DNA of 64,000 bases, taken from NCBI GenBank assembly GCA_017562135.1, contig QEYB01000629.1, forward strand, positions 372,001 through 436,000. Direction: 5' to 3'. Source of the DNA: Dipylidium caninum (Eukaryota; Platyhelminthes; Cestoda; Cyclophyllidea; Dipylidiidae). A model generated the notes under the pieces. That model saw only the letters and a list, made by a program, of their open reading frames with translations. It was not told the origin of the DNA and did not search any database. Below are positions 50,956 through 63,277 of the stretch, in pieces. Within the stretch, counting starts at the first letter, position 1; each line of letters starts with the position of its first letter. Made by a program: the position numbers and the translations under genes.

Positions 50956-53900
50956 ATGGACCTTATCTCGGCTATGGCGATTCTCCTATTATTGGCCAGC
51001 GCCGACTGCAACGCCGGCGGCAAGGGTACGCCACTTGGTGGTTTCGCCCGCAGACAACTTATGTCCATTGTTTGAATATTTATGCAAATAGTAGGAAGTT
51101 TGCACGTTTCTAAAGCCAAAAACATCAAGATGTAGAAACCTAGATTTGAAGTTAGGAGTGCAATTTTGTTTGAAGGGAAATATTCTTTGCACTATAGACT
51201 TCAAATTTCACTCTTTTGAGAAGATGTTAATCAGACATTTGCTGGAGAAGTACGAAAAAATTGGCAAAATTGGGAGACCTGTAAGGAACACCAGTCAGAC
51301 GCTAACTGTGGAATTTGGCCTCTCGCTGTTCCAACTTATGGATCTCGACGAGGCTGACCAACTGTTCACAGTGAATGTTTGGAACAAATTTGTAAGTTAT
51401 TTCCAATTTATCTGCCAAAAATTAGTGAATCAGCTTTAATCTCCTTGAGACCAGAGGTCTCTTTTTGCGATGATAATGCCATAGTCATAGAGAAATAAAA
51501 TGATACTCAAGTCCAAAATAAACACATAGTCATGTAATATTCGCGTTATTGATTTTTTTTGGTTATTTCTAATGTCACCTTAGACGTGGCGCGATGAAGT
51601 CTTGACATGGGATCCGAAACTTCACAACGAAGTGAAACACGTCCGACTTCCTGTGAAGCACGTTTGGACTCCCGACATAGTTCTCCTCAATTAGTACGCC
51701 GCCTACTTTCCTCAAACTATGATCTCCACTCACTATCTTTAGGTGAGTCTAATTTGTCTCCAAAATTTTAGCGCAGACGAACGGCTGGTTGAGCTGCGGG
51801 AGGTGATGCTCACAGTCGACTACACGGGTCAAATCTTCTGGAGTCCGCCTGCCATCTACAAGTCTATGTGTCGCATTCAGATGGACCACTTCCCATTTGA
51901 TTACCAGATCTGCTATCTCGGTTCGCCTCTTGGACGTTGCACGGTCGAAGGCTGAATCTCACCTTTTTAGATGGGATTAAGAGCGCCCTCCTCGATGACT
52001 ACCAGGAGAGCAATGAGTGGCACCTTGTAGCGTATCCTGCGGTCCGACGATTCTTCCGACAAACGTGTTGCACTGACCCCTTCCCCAACCTCATATTCTT
52101 CTTCGTGTAGGTCATCACTGCACGGCAGGTAGACCGTTCCCAGTAAAAGGATAATTAATACCTATTGGAACAGTCTCGGATCACATTTTTCTCTTATAAT
52201 AAATGCTCATTTTGTGCCCCACATGGAGCTATTCAAAGTCTCGGCCAGCCTCAGGTCTTGTAGTATGAGGAGTTCCAAGAAAAGCGTGATATAGCGTTTT
52301 ATTCGTCAAGGGAGTTGCCATTTGATGTACTCACAATTAGTCATTGTATGCTACTTTATTGAAAGGAGTAGTATAATCGCAGGGTTAGATTCAACAGTTT
52401 CCGGTTCTTTTACAAAATTAGGCTGAAGCGCAATCCGGACTTTTACGCCTACCTCCTTGTTCTTCCGTGCATCTTACTGGCAGTGCTCAATTTGGTGACC
52501 TTTTGGCTGCCACCTCAAAACCCTGCGAGGATGATGCTCGGCAAGTCACTTGACACCTTCTCACCCTCGCCCGCATCCATCCAACAAATATCTCGACTTA
52601 TGTTGCCTTTTTTCTCAATCAAATCGCCTTCCAGCTCTCCGTATTTTGGCGCAATGAGTTGGAAGCATAGTTTTCCCAAATCCCGATCGCCCATCCTCTT
52701 CTTTTGCTCCCTAAACACGCTGAGAAATTTCCTCATCTGACGCAAACGTCATGTCAATGTTGTCTCATAATTCACCTAACATTTGCACTTCTCCTTTTTC
52801 CTTTAAATCTGATGCCTTTTGTCTGTTTACCATGGCGAGATAACGCGAACATGCACCTTCTCTGTCTATTTAGGCATGAACATTTTCATGGGCTTCTGCA
52901 TTCAAATGAAGTTCCTCACATTATCCACACCGTCGGCCTCGAATACAATTCCTTATCTGGGTAAAGTCCACCTATACTATTCCGATTTTGCCAGTAACTA
53001 TCAAAAAACGGGTTCCCTGGAGGGAGGACGTTTGAATGAAACGGCTTTCATCTGCACCCTGGGCTTTTGTAGTATTAAAGGCCCGGTTCCCCTGGTAACC
53101 TCCAGTGCTAGCAAAGAGACAAATCCTCTGGCTCCTCGTAGCCCATTACCGCCAGCCTCCGTGAGAACGCTCCCATACACGCGCTTATCTCACCGCTGTC
53201 CAGCCATGTATGTGTGTAGCTCTGATCCGCCGGAGATGTGGAGAAGACTATATACAGCCGTGTAATTTGATGTCCCACTTTCGTCGCTTCCCTCCTTGTA
53301 GCCGTAATGGGGGAAATGGCACAATAGGTCCTTCGATGTCGGCTCGGCAAATTCCTCCGTTTATGAAAGGTGCCTGGGTTCTGCGGCATTAGTGTTTAGG
53401 TCGCTTGTTGTGCCATTTGGAGGGGAATAGAGGCGACGGATGTTCAAAAGTCGGAGTAACTGAATATGCCTTTCGGAAGTGACGAGTCATTCAACAGAGA
53501 GTAAATGTGTTCCACAGTCCAGCCATCTGATGCTGCTGGCATTTCTGTCTCTTCCCTTTGCAGGTTACTACTATTGCCTCAACATGGTACTTATAGCAAT
53601 TTTCACCTTCTTCTCACTCATCGCCGTCCAGATCCATTTCCGAAAGGACAAAGCCAAACCTCTGCCCCCTTGGTTAGCGAAGGTACTGCCTTGGTTGAAA
53701 TTATCCTGGCGGTGGGATAACTAGCTGCATAAACAAGTAGAATATGAATCTCGCTCCTTATACCTCCGACAATGTCGTCCTGAGTCATTACTTTCTGCAG
53801 TCTCACCAGATTTATTTGATTGAACGATGACAACGATGGGGAGGTAAATGACATAAGGAAGGGTCTTCTGCGGAGACTGTTTCTCTCTACGCCAAAACCT

Positions 53901-55272
53901 TTCATGTCAAAAATTTTATGCCTTGAAAAAGTTTAGTCGAGAAGTCTGGCGTAGCTTTGACAGTTCTATTTCGATTCCTCTATCTGTCTACAAATCCATA
54001 TATACATATGTATATCTTGACGCCTCCCCATCGGATCAACTAATTTGGCACATTTAATAATCCTACGACTTGAATTCGCGCCTTCATTTTGGCTTTTTGC
54101 CCGAGATGCTCCTTTTTAGTTTGTGAAGACATCTTCAAGATGGTTGCAGCTCCAGCCGGGAGTTCTGTGCCTCAGCAATCCCCACACCGAGGAGACGAAT
54201 ATCAGTAAGATTGAACTGCGTCTGGCCAGGGAGCGCCGGCGTCGACGCGACTCATTTGAGTCCCGCGGAACAGCAGGCCAGACCTGCGGACACTGCTACT
54301 GCCAGCTTCAACATCAACTTCAAGCGCAGATGTCAACGCATTGCGAACAGGCTCCTGTGAGAGGCACTGCAACCACTACAACCGGGAAGCAGCTAGAGGC
54401 GAATTTAAAGGAAATTAAAAGGGCTTTGCGTAATTTGATGCACAAGGTGAGTGGGGAACCCCTCGACCAGGGGAGTTGCTGTTCTCATTCACAGTCCGAC
54501 GGAGTCAGCCAATGAGGAGAAGGACATTGTTAACCCTGCTATCACGGGGCGGATAGGTGCCTCCTCCTTTTATTATTGCTTCACTACTCTACGACTAAGT
54601 ATCTAAGCGCTTCATCTGTGTTTACCCGCTATCCATCGCATGTGCACAGGGTTTTGGTCGTTATCACCTCTATCCACTTGTCGAATATAGTCATCACCTC
54701 TGGGGATCTTGGCCCCCGGTCGTATTGGGCATCAACACAGTCTTCTCTCTTTCTTCTGAGGCCTCTTTTCCTCTCATTAGCCCTCTTTGGGCTTGTAAAC
54801 TTAGTAGAATAAGGTGAAGACAGTAAGAAAGTTCGTTTTGTCAAGATGAGATAGCTTCTTTTTCAGCAGGCAGCAGAGGTTGGTATGCATTCATCTTCTG
54901 CCAGCCTAGATGCTGCCATTTAATGGAAAAATAAGTATGCCACTGTTAATCCCATGAGGGTACCAGCCCTCCGTAATCCGACTAGCAGGTATGTTGGCAA
55001 CGTTCGTGAAAGGCCAGCTCATCTTTCCCCCACATTACCTGCAGTTCAACGAGGAAGACCAAGCCGCCCGCCTGGCCAGTGATTGGGCAGCGGTGGGGAT
55101 GGCAGTGGATCGACTCTGTTTCTGGATCTACCTCATTCTCATCGTAGCAACAGGCTTGATTACCCTGGTACCGCCGATTCCTTACGTCTACAAAAGTGTC
55201 CTCAACGACGAGACCCTCATCCAGCGCTTCAAAGAACTGGCCAACCATGTAGACTCAATCGACTATGTTTAG
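50956..55272 (+). CDS. Nicotinic acetylcholine receptor-type subunit, predicted anion-selective
   Basis: Cys-loop receptor subunit of the plasma membrane. Exons: 50956-51025 (signal peptide), 51198-51391, 51584-51693, 51772-52106, 52422-52540, 52874-52960, 53564-53711, 54140-54446, 54967-55272; about 558 aa. Visible: [27 protein letters not shown], Cys-loop C-x13-C with FPFD (51869-51913), vicinal CysCys in loop C (52066-52071) without the usual preceding Tyr, M1 ending in the LPC motif region, M2, M3, a basic loop and M4 ([12 protein letters not shown]). Before M2 the residues are Pro-Ala-Arg (52522-52530) where cation channels have Gly-Glu-Lys, as in chloride-conducting Cys-loop channels. 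Exon 51772-52106 holds a one-base frame break at 51917-51921, or a 50-nt intron 51921-51970. The intron after 52540 has a GC donor. The exon boundaries in the M3-M4 loop (53711/54140, 54446/54967) are chosen by phase and are less certain. Confidence 0.88.
53060..53480. other. GC-rich stretch inside the receptor intron; no gene assigned
   Basis: Between the M2 and M3 exons (intron 52961-53563) lies a stretch richer in G and C than its surroundings, open on the minus strand (53108-53389) and on parts of the + strand. The peptides show no motif I know. It may be a remnant of an inserted element. Confidence 0.3.
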
Positions 55273-57800
55273 CCACGATAGCACCGTCTTGTTGAAATTT
55301 TGATGTAACTTTTGGGAAAGAGATCGGTCCATGATTTTGGAAAAATGCCTTCTCCTATGGGTTTGGGAAGTAAAACTTTTGAAAGGAGGTGGCGATGAAC
55401 GAGAGAGGTTCTCTTACCTTGTCACCTTTCCTGTCCACGACACCTTCGGAGGCAACATTAACGATTTGAATCCCCAGATAAAGGCTATTCAAAGGTGTTA
55501 ATGTGAGGTCACGGAGGTTATCTTCACCCAACCATTTGCTCCATTTTATAATTCGGAATCCATTAGGGGTCTGTGCTGACAGCTGTTAGGTCCTTATAAA
55601 AAGGTTTGTCAAACTGAATTAAGGCCACGGGTAGGCTTGGTGGGGAAGGAAACGCCGAAATCGCCCTCTGGAGGAAGTGAATAGGTAAACATATCAGCAA
55701 GACCCTTATTTTACCCTCCCATGTGATAATGCACTAGGAGAGGAAGAAAGAGAGACGAAGAGTAAACCGTTGCCACCAGCATGGCCCAGCAGGACTCAAC
55801 AAGTCACTCGGAATGAAAGGCAAATGAGGTTTTATGCGCAGTAAAATTGGTTAATATCCATAATGGCCAGTCGGCACATATTCCAGCCATATCATTTACA
55901 AATATGAGTTAAAATAACACGAAAACAGGGTTTAAGGGAAGAAGCCGATGATGAGGACAACCAACCACCTTTATTTCCTTAAGCGAACGTAAATAAAAGT
56001 AGAAATGTCCGCCCATACACGCGTCCATGTATGTTTCTCACTTGGCTGAGGGCGGCCGACGTACACCTTCAGCCCGAACTCAGCGTGGGTAGAAAAAAAG
56101 CGAATGACACTCTTCCCCAACTACCTCTCCTACTTACTCACTTGTTCGTTGGAACAATTTTTCCTGAAAAGAGAAAATTGGCCAAATAAGGTACCTTTTC
56201 GGTTAAATAGCCTCTACGACATTGTCGCTCCACGTGGCGTTTCGTAATTTACCCAAACCCTCTCACCACTTTAAGTAATAATCCCTCTACCACAGGTACA
56301 TGACTCGCTAAAGATTCATGAAGGAATCTGATGCAGCGTTCCCAACAGACTGACACCTTACGCAAATAAAGCGCTACATCAAGAACAAAGTAATTAGTTG
56401 ACAATGGGGAGTTCGACTCGAGGCTACTGAACTGTCTTATGTGTAGTGTGCTATGACAAAGGAAAGACGGCAGGGGTGATGCTCCGTGAAATCATAACGG
56501 GTAGTGTGTAACAACAATAACATACCCTACACTTTTGATGTATACTTTATACTCCTCTACCGCTATTTTTCGTCCAGTTTACATGGACTTTGAGGGGATG
56601 ACAGCGTTTTTGGCCTATAAAATAAGCAATCTTTTAGGATGCATTTGGTAGGCAGCCAAATAAAGTCTCCTCTCTGTTCTAAAACCGGACTATGTCGAAG
56701 ATGGCAAAAACATGGATGAGAGCGAAGAAAGCATTCTATGGCACGTCATCAAGAATTTTCGTCGATGTGAACGTCATTTTAACTTGCACATTTCCTCTTT
56801 TGCCATAGTCCCACAGTCCCCGGTCTCAGTGGACTAACCGAAGCCGATAAGTAAACCTCCTAAATGTTTACACGGCTTCGAGGTTAAATCCCGTTTCAAG
56901 ACCCAAATGTTCTACCAAAGACGGGCGGTAGACTTTTGAATACTACAAATAACGCTACGTTAAAAGAGAAAGTTCGGCCTCATTAATCACAAATTAGACC
57001 TTTGTTTGTCGTGATCCAGTAAGTGTGTTGGATGGCCTGGAGTCAATTTGAGCGTCAAAGAGTTTGGAGGCAAGGCAAGTGCCACTCGCGACGGCAATAG
57101 GGACTGCACTGTTGGTGTTGTTGCAGTCCACAGCAGCAACCGAGGTGGTCGGGTTCTGGTCCCTTTCGTGTGGCTGTAACAGTATCACATTGGCTAGTAA
57201 CAAAAAGGCATTACCTTCGGAGGACACCGCGATGTTTGGTCAACTGACGTGCCATTTCGGCAGGTGGCGATGGTGAGCAGCTGCCTGAGTTAGTTCAGCT
57301 AACACTGCCTTCAATCATCGCAGAACTACGTCAGGGGTAGCTTGACGGCTACGTCAGTGACAAAATAGCACCAGGCTCAATGCTGCGGAGCATTGGTTAT
57401 CTGACTAGCATAATACTGGGCCCCAAAAATTGGCCGTAGTTACAGTGGATGACTTCGCATCAGACGAGTTACACAATCCGAATAAACAATAGTCAAAGTT
57501 AACCTTTTCTATCAGCGAATGTAACAAATTAAGCCCATTGTGCCGATTTGGGAGAATAGGCATGGAGTCTAAAAATATGGCAGAGGAGCAGAGAAGAGGT
57601 CGAAAAGACGAAATTGAGGGAATAGACGGAACCACACCCGTTTTTTGGGCGAGGTAAAAACGTGGCGGCAGACAAAATAGTGATACTTCCAGTTCCTTGC
57701 TGTGGCTTACGCATTAACGTCACGGAACTTGAGGACTCTCTTCGCTTCTGCTCATCTTGGCTCCCAACTCTACCTTGTTCTGGGAACTAACTGAAACACT
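55273..57800. other. Convergent intergenic region between receptor and lebercilin-like genes
   Basis: No exon supported. Several AATAAA or AAATAAA strings on the + strand (near 55990, 56362, 56656) could end receptor transcripts, and TTTATT near 55970 could serve the opposite strand. Short frames at 56994-57276 on both strands include a hydrophobic leader-like start on the + strand, but without splice or family support. Confidence 0.5.
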
Positions 57801-60800
57801 TTAGGACACCTCTGTGATATTCGTCTGAGCTGCACTCACCGCCTCTCTTTTACTACATTGTTCATTTTCTACAGCCTCGAAAATTGTTGTTGGACATTTG
57901 ATAGACTTTTCGTGATCATCGAAATTATTTCCCTGGTGCCCATCATGTTCCTCCTTTGCCGAAACCACATCCCGTAACAAATTCGAGATCATCGGCTTGG
58001 ACCCTTCCGGCATTGCCTTGTCAGAGAGATTTCGAAGAAGTTCAGACATCTGGTAGAGGGGAGAAAGCATATATATCATTTTACCGCAAGGAATGGACGA
58101 ATATTCTCCCATACTTCCATAGAGTCGCCCTGGGCAGCCACAGCACCCGTTCTCCCGGTAATAATAATATCATTTTGCACTTTCACGGGTCGTGGGAAAG
58201 GTTGAACTTTAAGTGGCTCAACGACCTCGAATTCCGGCCAGTCGTCGTAGAACTGCGTACCTGCAACGACAGTTAGACGATTGTCTCGCGGCTCTTTCTA
58301 TGGACGAAGAAAAGGGGAAATTAGAAGCAATATCGTGAAGCCCATGGAATCATTTTCACGAATTTCCACTGGAAAACCGAGGTAGATATTGGACAGGCAG
58401 ATTTGCTCCATCCTTTCTACGCGTCAAGCAGAAAATAGCCATACAAAATATAGTTAGTACATAGGCATCCATGTTGCTGAAGAAATCACCTTCCCCTCCC
58501 TTTAGTCACAACACGATGTAAATGTGACATCTGTAGAAGCATCCCCCTCTGTGACATCAAGTGGCTGCATGACCATTGTCTCAACCTCGCCGTCAGTATC
58601 AAAAGTCCGATTACTAACAATGGTGAGGTGCACAGAAGGGCGGACAGAATGTGATTCCATCACCGTCCCGCGAAAGACGTGAGGTATCGGATGACCAACG
58701 CATGAAATCCCCGTTAGATAGTAAGATTACAGTGGAATGGCGCTTAAGGGTGCAAATAAAAGGTTAAGTATACCTCATTTGACGCCGGATGATGCCTTGA
58801 CACCTCTCTGATTTTCGCCTCTGCAACAAGGCGAGCCAAATTTTCATTTGCTTTCAACATTTTCAAGGTGCTGTCATGGTGTTGGTCAGAGAAACCGCTA
58901 AATATGGAATAATAGGCATTGCCGATTCGCAACTTATTTGTAAGGTTAGGCCAGAATTATATGTGCCGATTTGTGTAACTGCTGTAATCGCATTTTAAAG
59001 GAAATTTTAGAGCAAATGCAAAGTACACAGTGGAATTGAGGCTCCTGAGACATAATTCTTGAATAATTTTGTAAAATGAGCAACGTTAGACACAAAAGTT
59101 GGTAAAATTAAATATTCTAACAAATCCGCCTTAGTACTGCAACGTTGTCAGAATGCGAGGGGAATATACGAAAAATACCGTGGAAAGTTGCAAATCACAA
59201 AGATGGAACAAGGAGTGGTGTGGATAACAGGAATTTACCTTTTGCTCAAATTTAAGGCTACGCTGACAGTTTGAGGACGTTGGGCCACTTCCTTTGCGAA
59301 CCGTCGTTCAACCCCCTGAAATGTGGTTACTGGACGTGTGGAGGACCTTATCTTCTTCTTCGTAGCTTTTAAAAGGCGTATTTGACTGATAAGAAACTTA
59401 TTTTTGGAATTTACTTCTTATCGAGTCAAAAAGGCTCACCCCTGGCGCGCGCCCCCGCTCCATCAGTACAGCTGGCGCTTTTCATGTTCCCATTTGCTTT
59501 GGCAGTCTGCAAGTTGGGGGGGGGGGGGGGGAAGGGGGGAGAACAGATTGCAACAATGCAGGCTAATCCTCCATTTGAATACTCAAAACCAGTAATTGTC
59601 ACAGTATTGGTAGCATAGTCAAAATAATCTAAACCCGCATTTTTAGTGCAGTAGTAAGCAAGCGTGCCACTCGTTAGAGGAAAATATGTTAAGTCCAATT
59701 TTGGCAGACATAAGAATATCTCAAAACCGTACGGAGGCGACTACAGCAACGATATCTCAACTCAACGATGGAACTGTATGGGTTGAGAGCCTCATCTGTC
59801 TCTACGAGTAATTTAGTATTCGCGGCAAGCATGAAAACTGTTTAGCGTACGGAGACGAAATAGGTGATGTCACCGTTGTCACAAAATAAGCAAGTTGGCC
59901 GAAGTGGTAACCATCAGGATCATCAGCAAATTCGAGTAGGATCCTACTATCCTCAATACAGACCGGCCTGATTTAGAATCATGACCTAGTCGTGACCTAG
60001 GTGGTGAGTTGGATTGGAAGGCCGCTAAGTCACTCAAACTTTAAATAAATTGCATAATCTAGATGACCGATCGTTAGGAGTAAGATAAAATAGACATAAT
60101 CTCACCATTTTTGGAAAATGGGGTGAGGGCTGAGGTTTAACTGGCTCGACAACACGTTCGACAGTCACCTGGGCGGCGGGTCGACTCCTGGCGCGTTGGG
60201 CGTATGCTTCTAGCATGCGCTGCCTTTCCTGCAAATTACTTTGCAGACAGCGCACCTTGGATGCTAACGCGGAGCAACTAGCTTGTAGTTCACGTTGTCT
60301 CCGCAGCAGACGAGTACGCTCGCAACGTTGGTTTTTTTCCAAGTTCTGTACGTACTTCTCCAGCGCCTGACGAGGAAGATGGTAAATAGGAATGGCAGAG
60401 TAGGAAGGAAACAAAAGAGAAAATAAGGCATACGGAGACAAGGGGAAAACAGATGGGTGATGTGAATATTTAGTGAAACTGAGGGGGGGATTATAAAGGT
60501 GGAATAAAGCAGCCAAAACCTTATGTCCCAGAAGAAGACTAAAACGAGTACAGTGTGGTGTCAGGATAAGATAACAACTCAAAGTATTGAAGCCAATCAA
60601 GAATGATATTCGTCCACCCATCTCCGCTGTAATCATATGTGCGAATTAACTATCGCCTGCTTAAAAAGCATACTTCTGATAAGTAAAGACACTAACCAGT
60701 CACGAATATTGTCACGTAGAGAGGACGTTAGAAAAGGAAGTCATAGACGCCAAGTAGCTAAAAACACCTGGAGTGTTGCATAATAAGTAAAGACAACATA

Positions 60801-61788
60801 AATAAGCAAAATACACAGGGCTGTCATTATAAGATTAAACAAAGTATCGACTACACAATATAAACGAATAAAACTCATGAGACTATGAATAGTGATAATT
60901 TTCCACATGTTTATGGTAGACTATATCAAGGTACCTCACCGCATGATGAACGCCATCTGCTTCATTGGCATAGATAAAGGGGATTTCATAAGACTGAATA
61001 ATGAAGATTTTAAAGGGAAACAATGTTTGTTTTTGCAGTTTTTTCTGACATAATTGTGGTTAAGTGAATGTGAGGGGAAGAATTTGTAGGTAACATTGAA
61101 CTTCCGGAATCATTTAGTATTTTCATAAAGAGGTCACAAAATAATTTGATTTATTGAAACTAACCAATTTGTCCCCCTCTATTAGATCAAATTCCTCCCT
61201 TAATTGTTGCAAAGCCAAGACCAACTCTTCTCGTTCTGGAAGGTTCTGCTCGAAAGCAAGATTCCGCAAATGCTGGAGTTCCTCCTCAGCCCTATAACGG
61301 GCATTTTCTGATTCCTGCATGGCCTTGTTGGTGCGAACAAAGATTTCTTTTAGACGCTTGAGTTGCTCACGATAGACTCTTATCTCTTCCATTTGACTGT
61401 TCATTATCATCGGCAGTTTCGCATTTTTTCCGTCAAGCTAAAATTTAAACGCAATTATAATGGACAATTCCCAGTCATACACCAATTACATGGTAAAAGA
61501 AAAATGTTAAAATTTTCAAAAATTGAAAATACAATCTAAGGAAGTAAGACTAAACGCTTCTATTTCAGAAAGACTTCGTGATAAATTACAAACCCTATTA
61601 ATGATAGCAGCTTGCACATGGCTTTGAGCCTTAAGCATGCGATTATCCTCCTTTAAGGCGCACATCTTGCTTTCCAAAAAGTCCAATTTGCAGCGCTGAT
61701 CATTCAGTGCCTGCTGTTTAGCAAGAATAATCTTTTCTAGTAGTTTAAGTGACCTCTGTCTTTCAACGCGGAGAGCTGAGGAGGCCAT
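57801..61788 (-). CDS. LCA5: Lebercilin (LCA5)-like coiled-coil ciliary protein
   Basis: Lebercilin is a microtubule- and cilium-associated coiled-coil protein. Minus-strand exons in coding order: 61788-61594, 61437-61165, 60366-60106, 58932-58774, (unplaced 58613-58513), 58260-58115, 58049-57801 (stop at 57801-57803). The first three match the lebercilin core: KLDFLESKMCALKEDNRMLK, then a K-L-P segment followed by EEIRVYREQLKRLKE, then NLPEREELVLALQQLREEF (human NLAEREEL or HLPERDDL), then a third helix ending MLEAYAQRARS. These regions are heptad-patterned. The C-terminal exons are open and phase-compatible (58115 end to 58049 start) but not recognised by similarity. ATG 61788 is the first Met of the core exon; an acceptor within it (cctcctcag) is an alternative. 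Confidence 0.72.
58513..58613 (-). other. Possible exon of the lebercilin-like gene, phase unresolved
   Basis: On the minus strand a frame is open for 75 codons (58726-58502), containing DTDGEVETMVMQPLDVTEGD, acidic and protein-like. An acceptor-like ag lies at 58614-58615 and a weak donor (gttgtg) at 58512. Using these, the 3' end fits the phase of the next exon (58260), but the 5' end does not fit the phase 0 end of the exon 58774. A further small exon or another acceptor is needed. Confidence 0.35.
59516..59531 (+). repeat. Poly-G tract (16 G)
   Basis: Sixteen consecutive G followed after two A by six more G, in the intron between lebercilin-like exons 60106 and 58932 (so C-rich in that transcript). 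Very prone to sequencing and assembly length error. Confidence 0.9.
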
Positions 61789-62982
61789 GTTTGACACAAA
61801 GTTTCCTTTTTTTCTCCGGCGGGTTGGTACCAGTGGAAAGACTAGAGTTAAGAAGAGCAAAACATCAAACCAGAGTTCAACGGCGGTAGCGTGTCGTCGG
61901 GACTGATAGGAAGCATTTGTGGGTCGCAAGACAGTTCTGACACATCTGGTCCGTCCAAATTCATTGCGAGACCTGCGGGACCAAAAGTCCACCAAATCTT
62001 GACTCGAGCGAAGTACAACAACTCCACAGAAGTAGATAATTAAAACGAAAGGCCGCTCACGAGGTGTGTTCTGAGTATAGTTATTTGCCAAATAGTTGGC
62101 TTTAAATATTCTAAATTAGTACACTACTGTGGATGCTGTAAAGAGCTTGATGGTGACGACACGGTAGTGTATTGTCTCCACAAAGCGAATAAAATTTTTT
62201 TTGGTTTATAATGGCAGTCGAAAGTTCAATAAAGACCCGTCATTACCCCACAGAATTTTTAGCCCTTAAGCTTTGGGTTTTTCTACTTCGGTATCACGCT
62301 AAGGTGTCGTATCCACTCCTATTATATTTATTGAAGCATTGAAAGTCAAATTATATTTCAGTCCTATACAGGAATATTGATTTTTCGGGCTTAGGGAAGG
62401 CTCCTTTTAGGGTTTGCGGTTCGAGCATCGTGTCCCAGTCACTTTGCCTCAGAGGTACCGCAGTGGCTCCTCTTCAAATTGACTACAATTGATTGTTTTT
62501 GTGCAATGAGTTTATCTGCGGGAGACCGCCTTTAACTCACCCTTGAGGCCATCTTACAACCGTGTTTTTATGCTCACGCCATGCCGAATGAAGATTTCAG
62601 GCCAAATATGCTCCTTTTCCGCGAAGTCGCTCATTGCAAAGGAATATGGCATTCTTACAAAACCATTACCTCTTTAAGGTGATTTGTATTGTTACTGAAA
62701 GCGCAGAATCTGCATTTACATTCATTTACAAATTCAATATTTGTCATCTCTTCAAGTGATATGTGCAATTTTCCACCAGAGCGCAGTCCGAGCAATAGTC
62801 ATTCTGAGAGCTTCATCTCGTTTTCTGATCCCATGGAGACGTCCTCCGCTTCTGCTAGTTCCAGTTCTTTTTGGGGAGGCAAACTCCAATCTGTTTGACA
62901 AGTTCCATCGCATTTCTAAGCAGCGAAAAATTAGTCATTTAAGCTTTAACTTGAAAGTACTTTATAGAAATGTTAAACACAC

Positions 62983-63277
62983 CAAAGTCTGTTGAGGCTG
63001 AGGTGTAAATAGGCATTTTTCCCGTCGAATAAATGATTTTCTGGGCTTGTTTCCATCTACAGTAAGTTCGACAAAACAATTGGAGTCTCGAGAATTGTTT
63101 TCCTCGACATCCCTGCTGATAGGGTAGTCTTTTGCTTTGATGGGGGGATCTTGCAACGTCTGAGAGTTTAATTCCGTCGGCGGATGAGATGATGGAGATG
63201 GAGTGAGTTTTTTGTCACTCACCAGTTCCAACACCTCTGTGAAGACGGAGGATCTTCTGACACCCGGATAGCTTCCT
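62983..63277 (-). other. Possible upstream (5') exon of the lebercilin-like gene
   Basis: Minus-strand frame open from an acceptor-like tttgtag (63280-63278) to a donor gtgtgt (after 62983): 98 codons, polar, with GSYPGVRRSSVFTEVLEL at the start and SFIRREKCLFTPQPQQ near the end. Codon use and the paired splice sites look genuine. It lies 1.2 kb upstream of the core exon on the same strand, but the phases do not join directly to 61788, so it may belong to another transcript. Confidence 0.4.

Noticed and set aside
57064..57276. Short + strand frame beginning like a signal peptide
   Set aside because: No family match, no splice sites, and a minus-strand frame overlaps it; it lies between two gene ends and is probably UTR or intergenic.
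60367..60636. N-terminal hydrophobic part of the minus-strand 200-codon frame
   Set aside because: An acceptor (cgtcag) at 60367-60372 precedes the coiled-coil exon; the hydrophobic part is intron.
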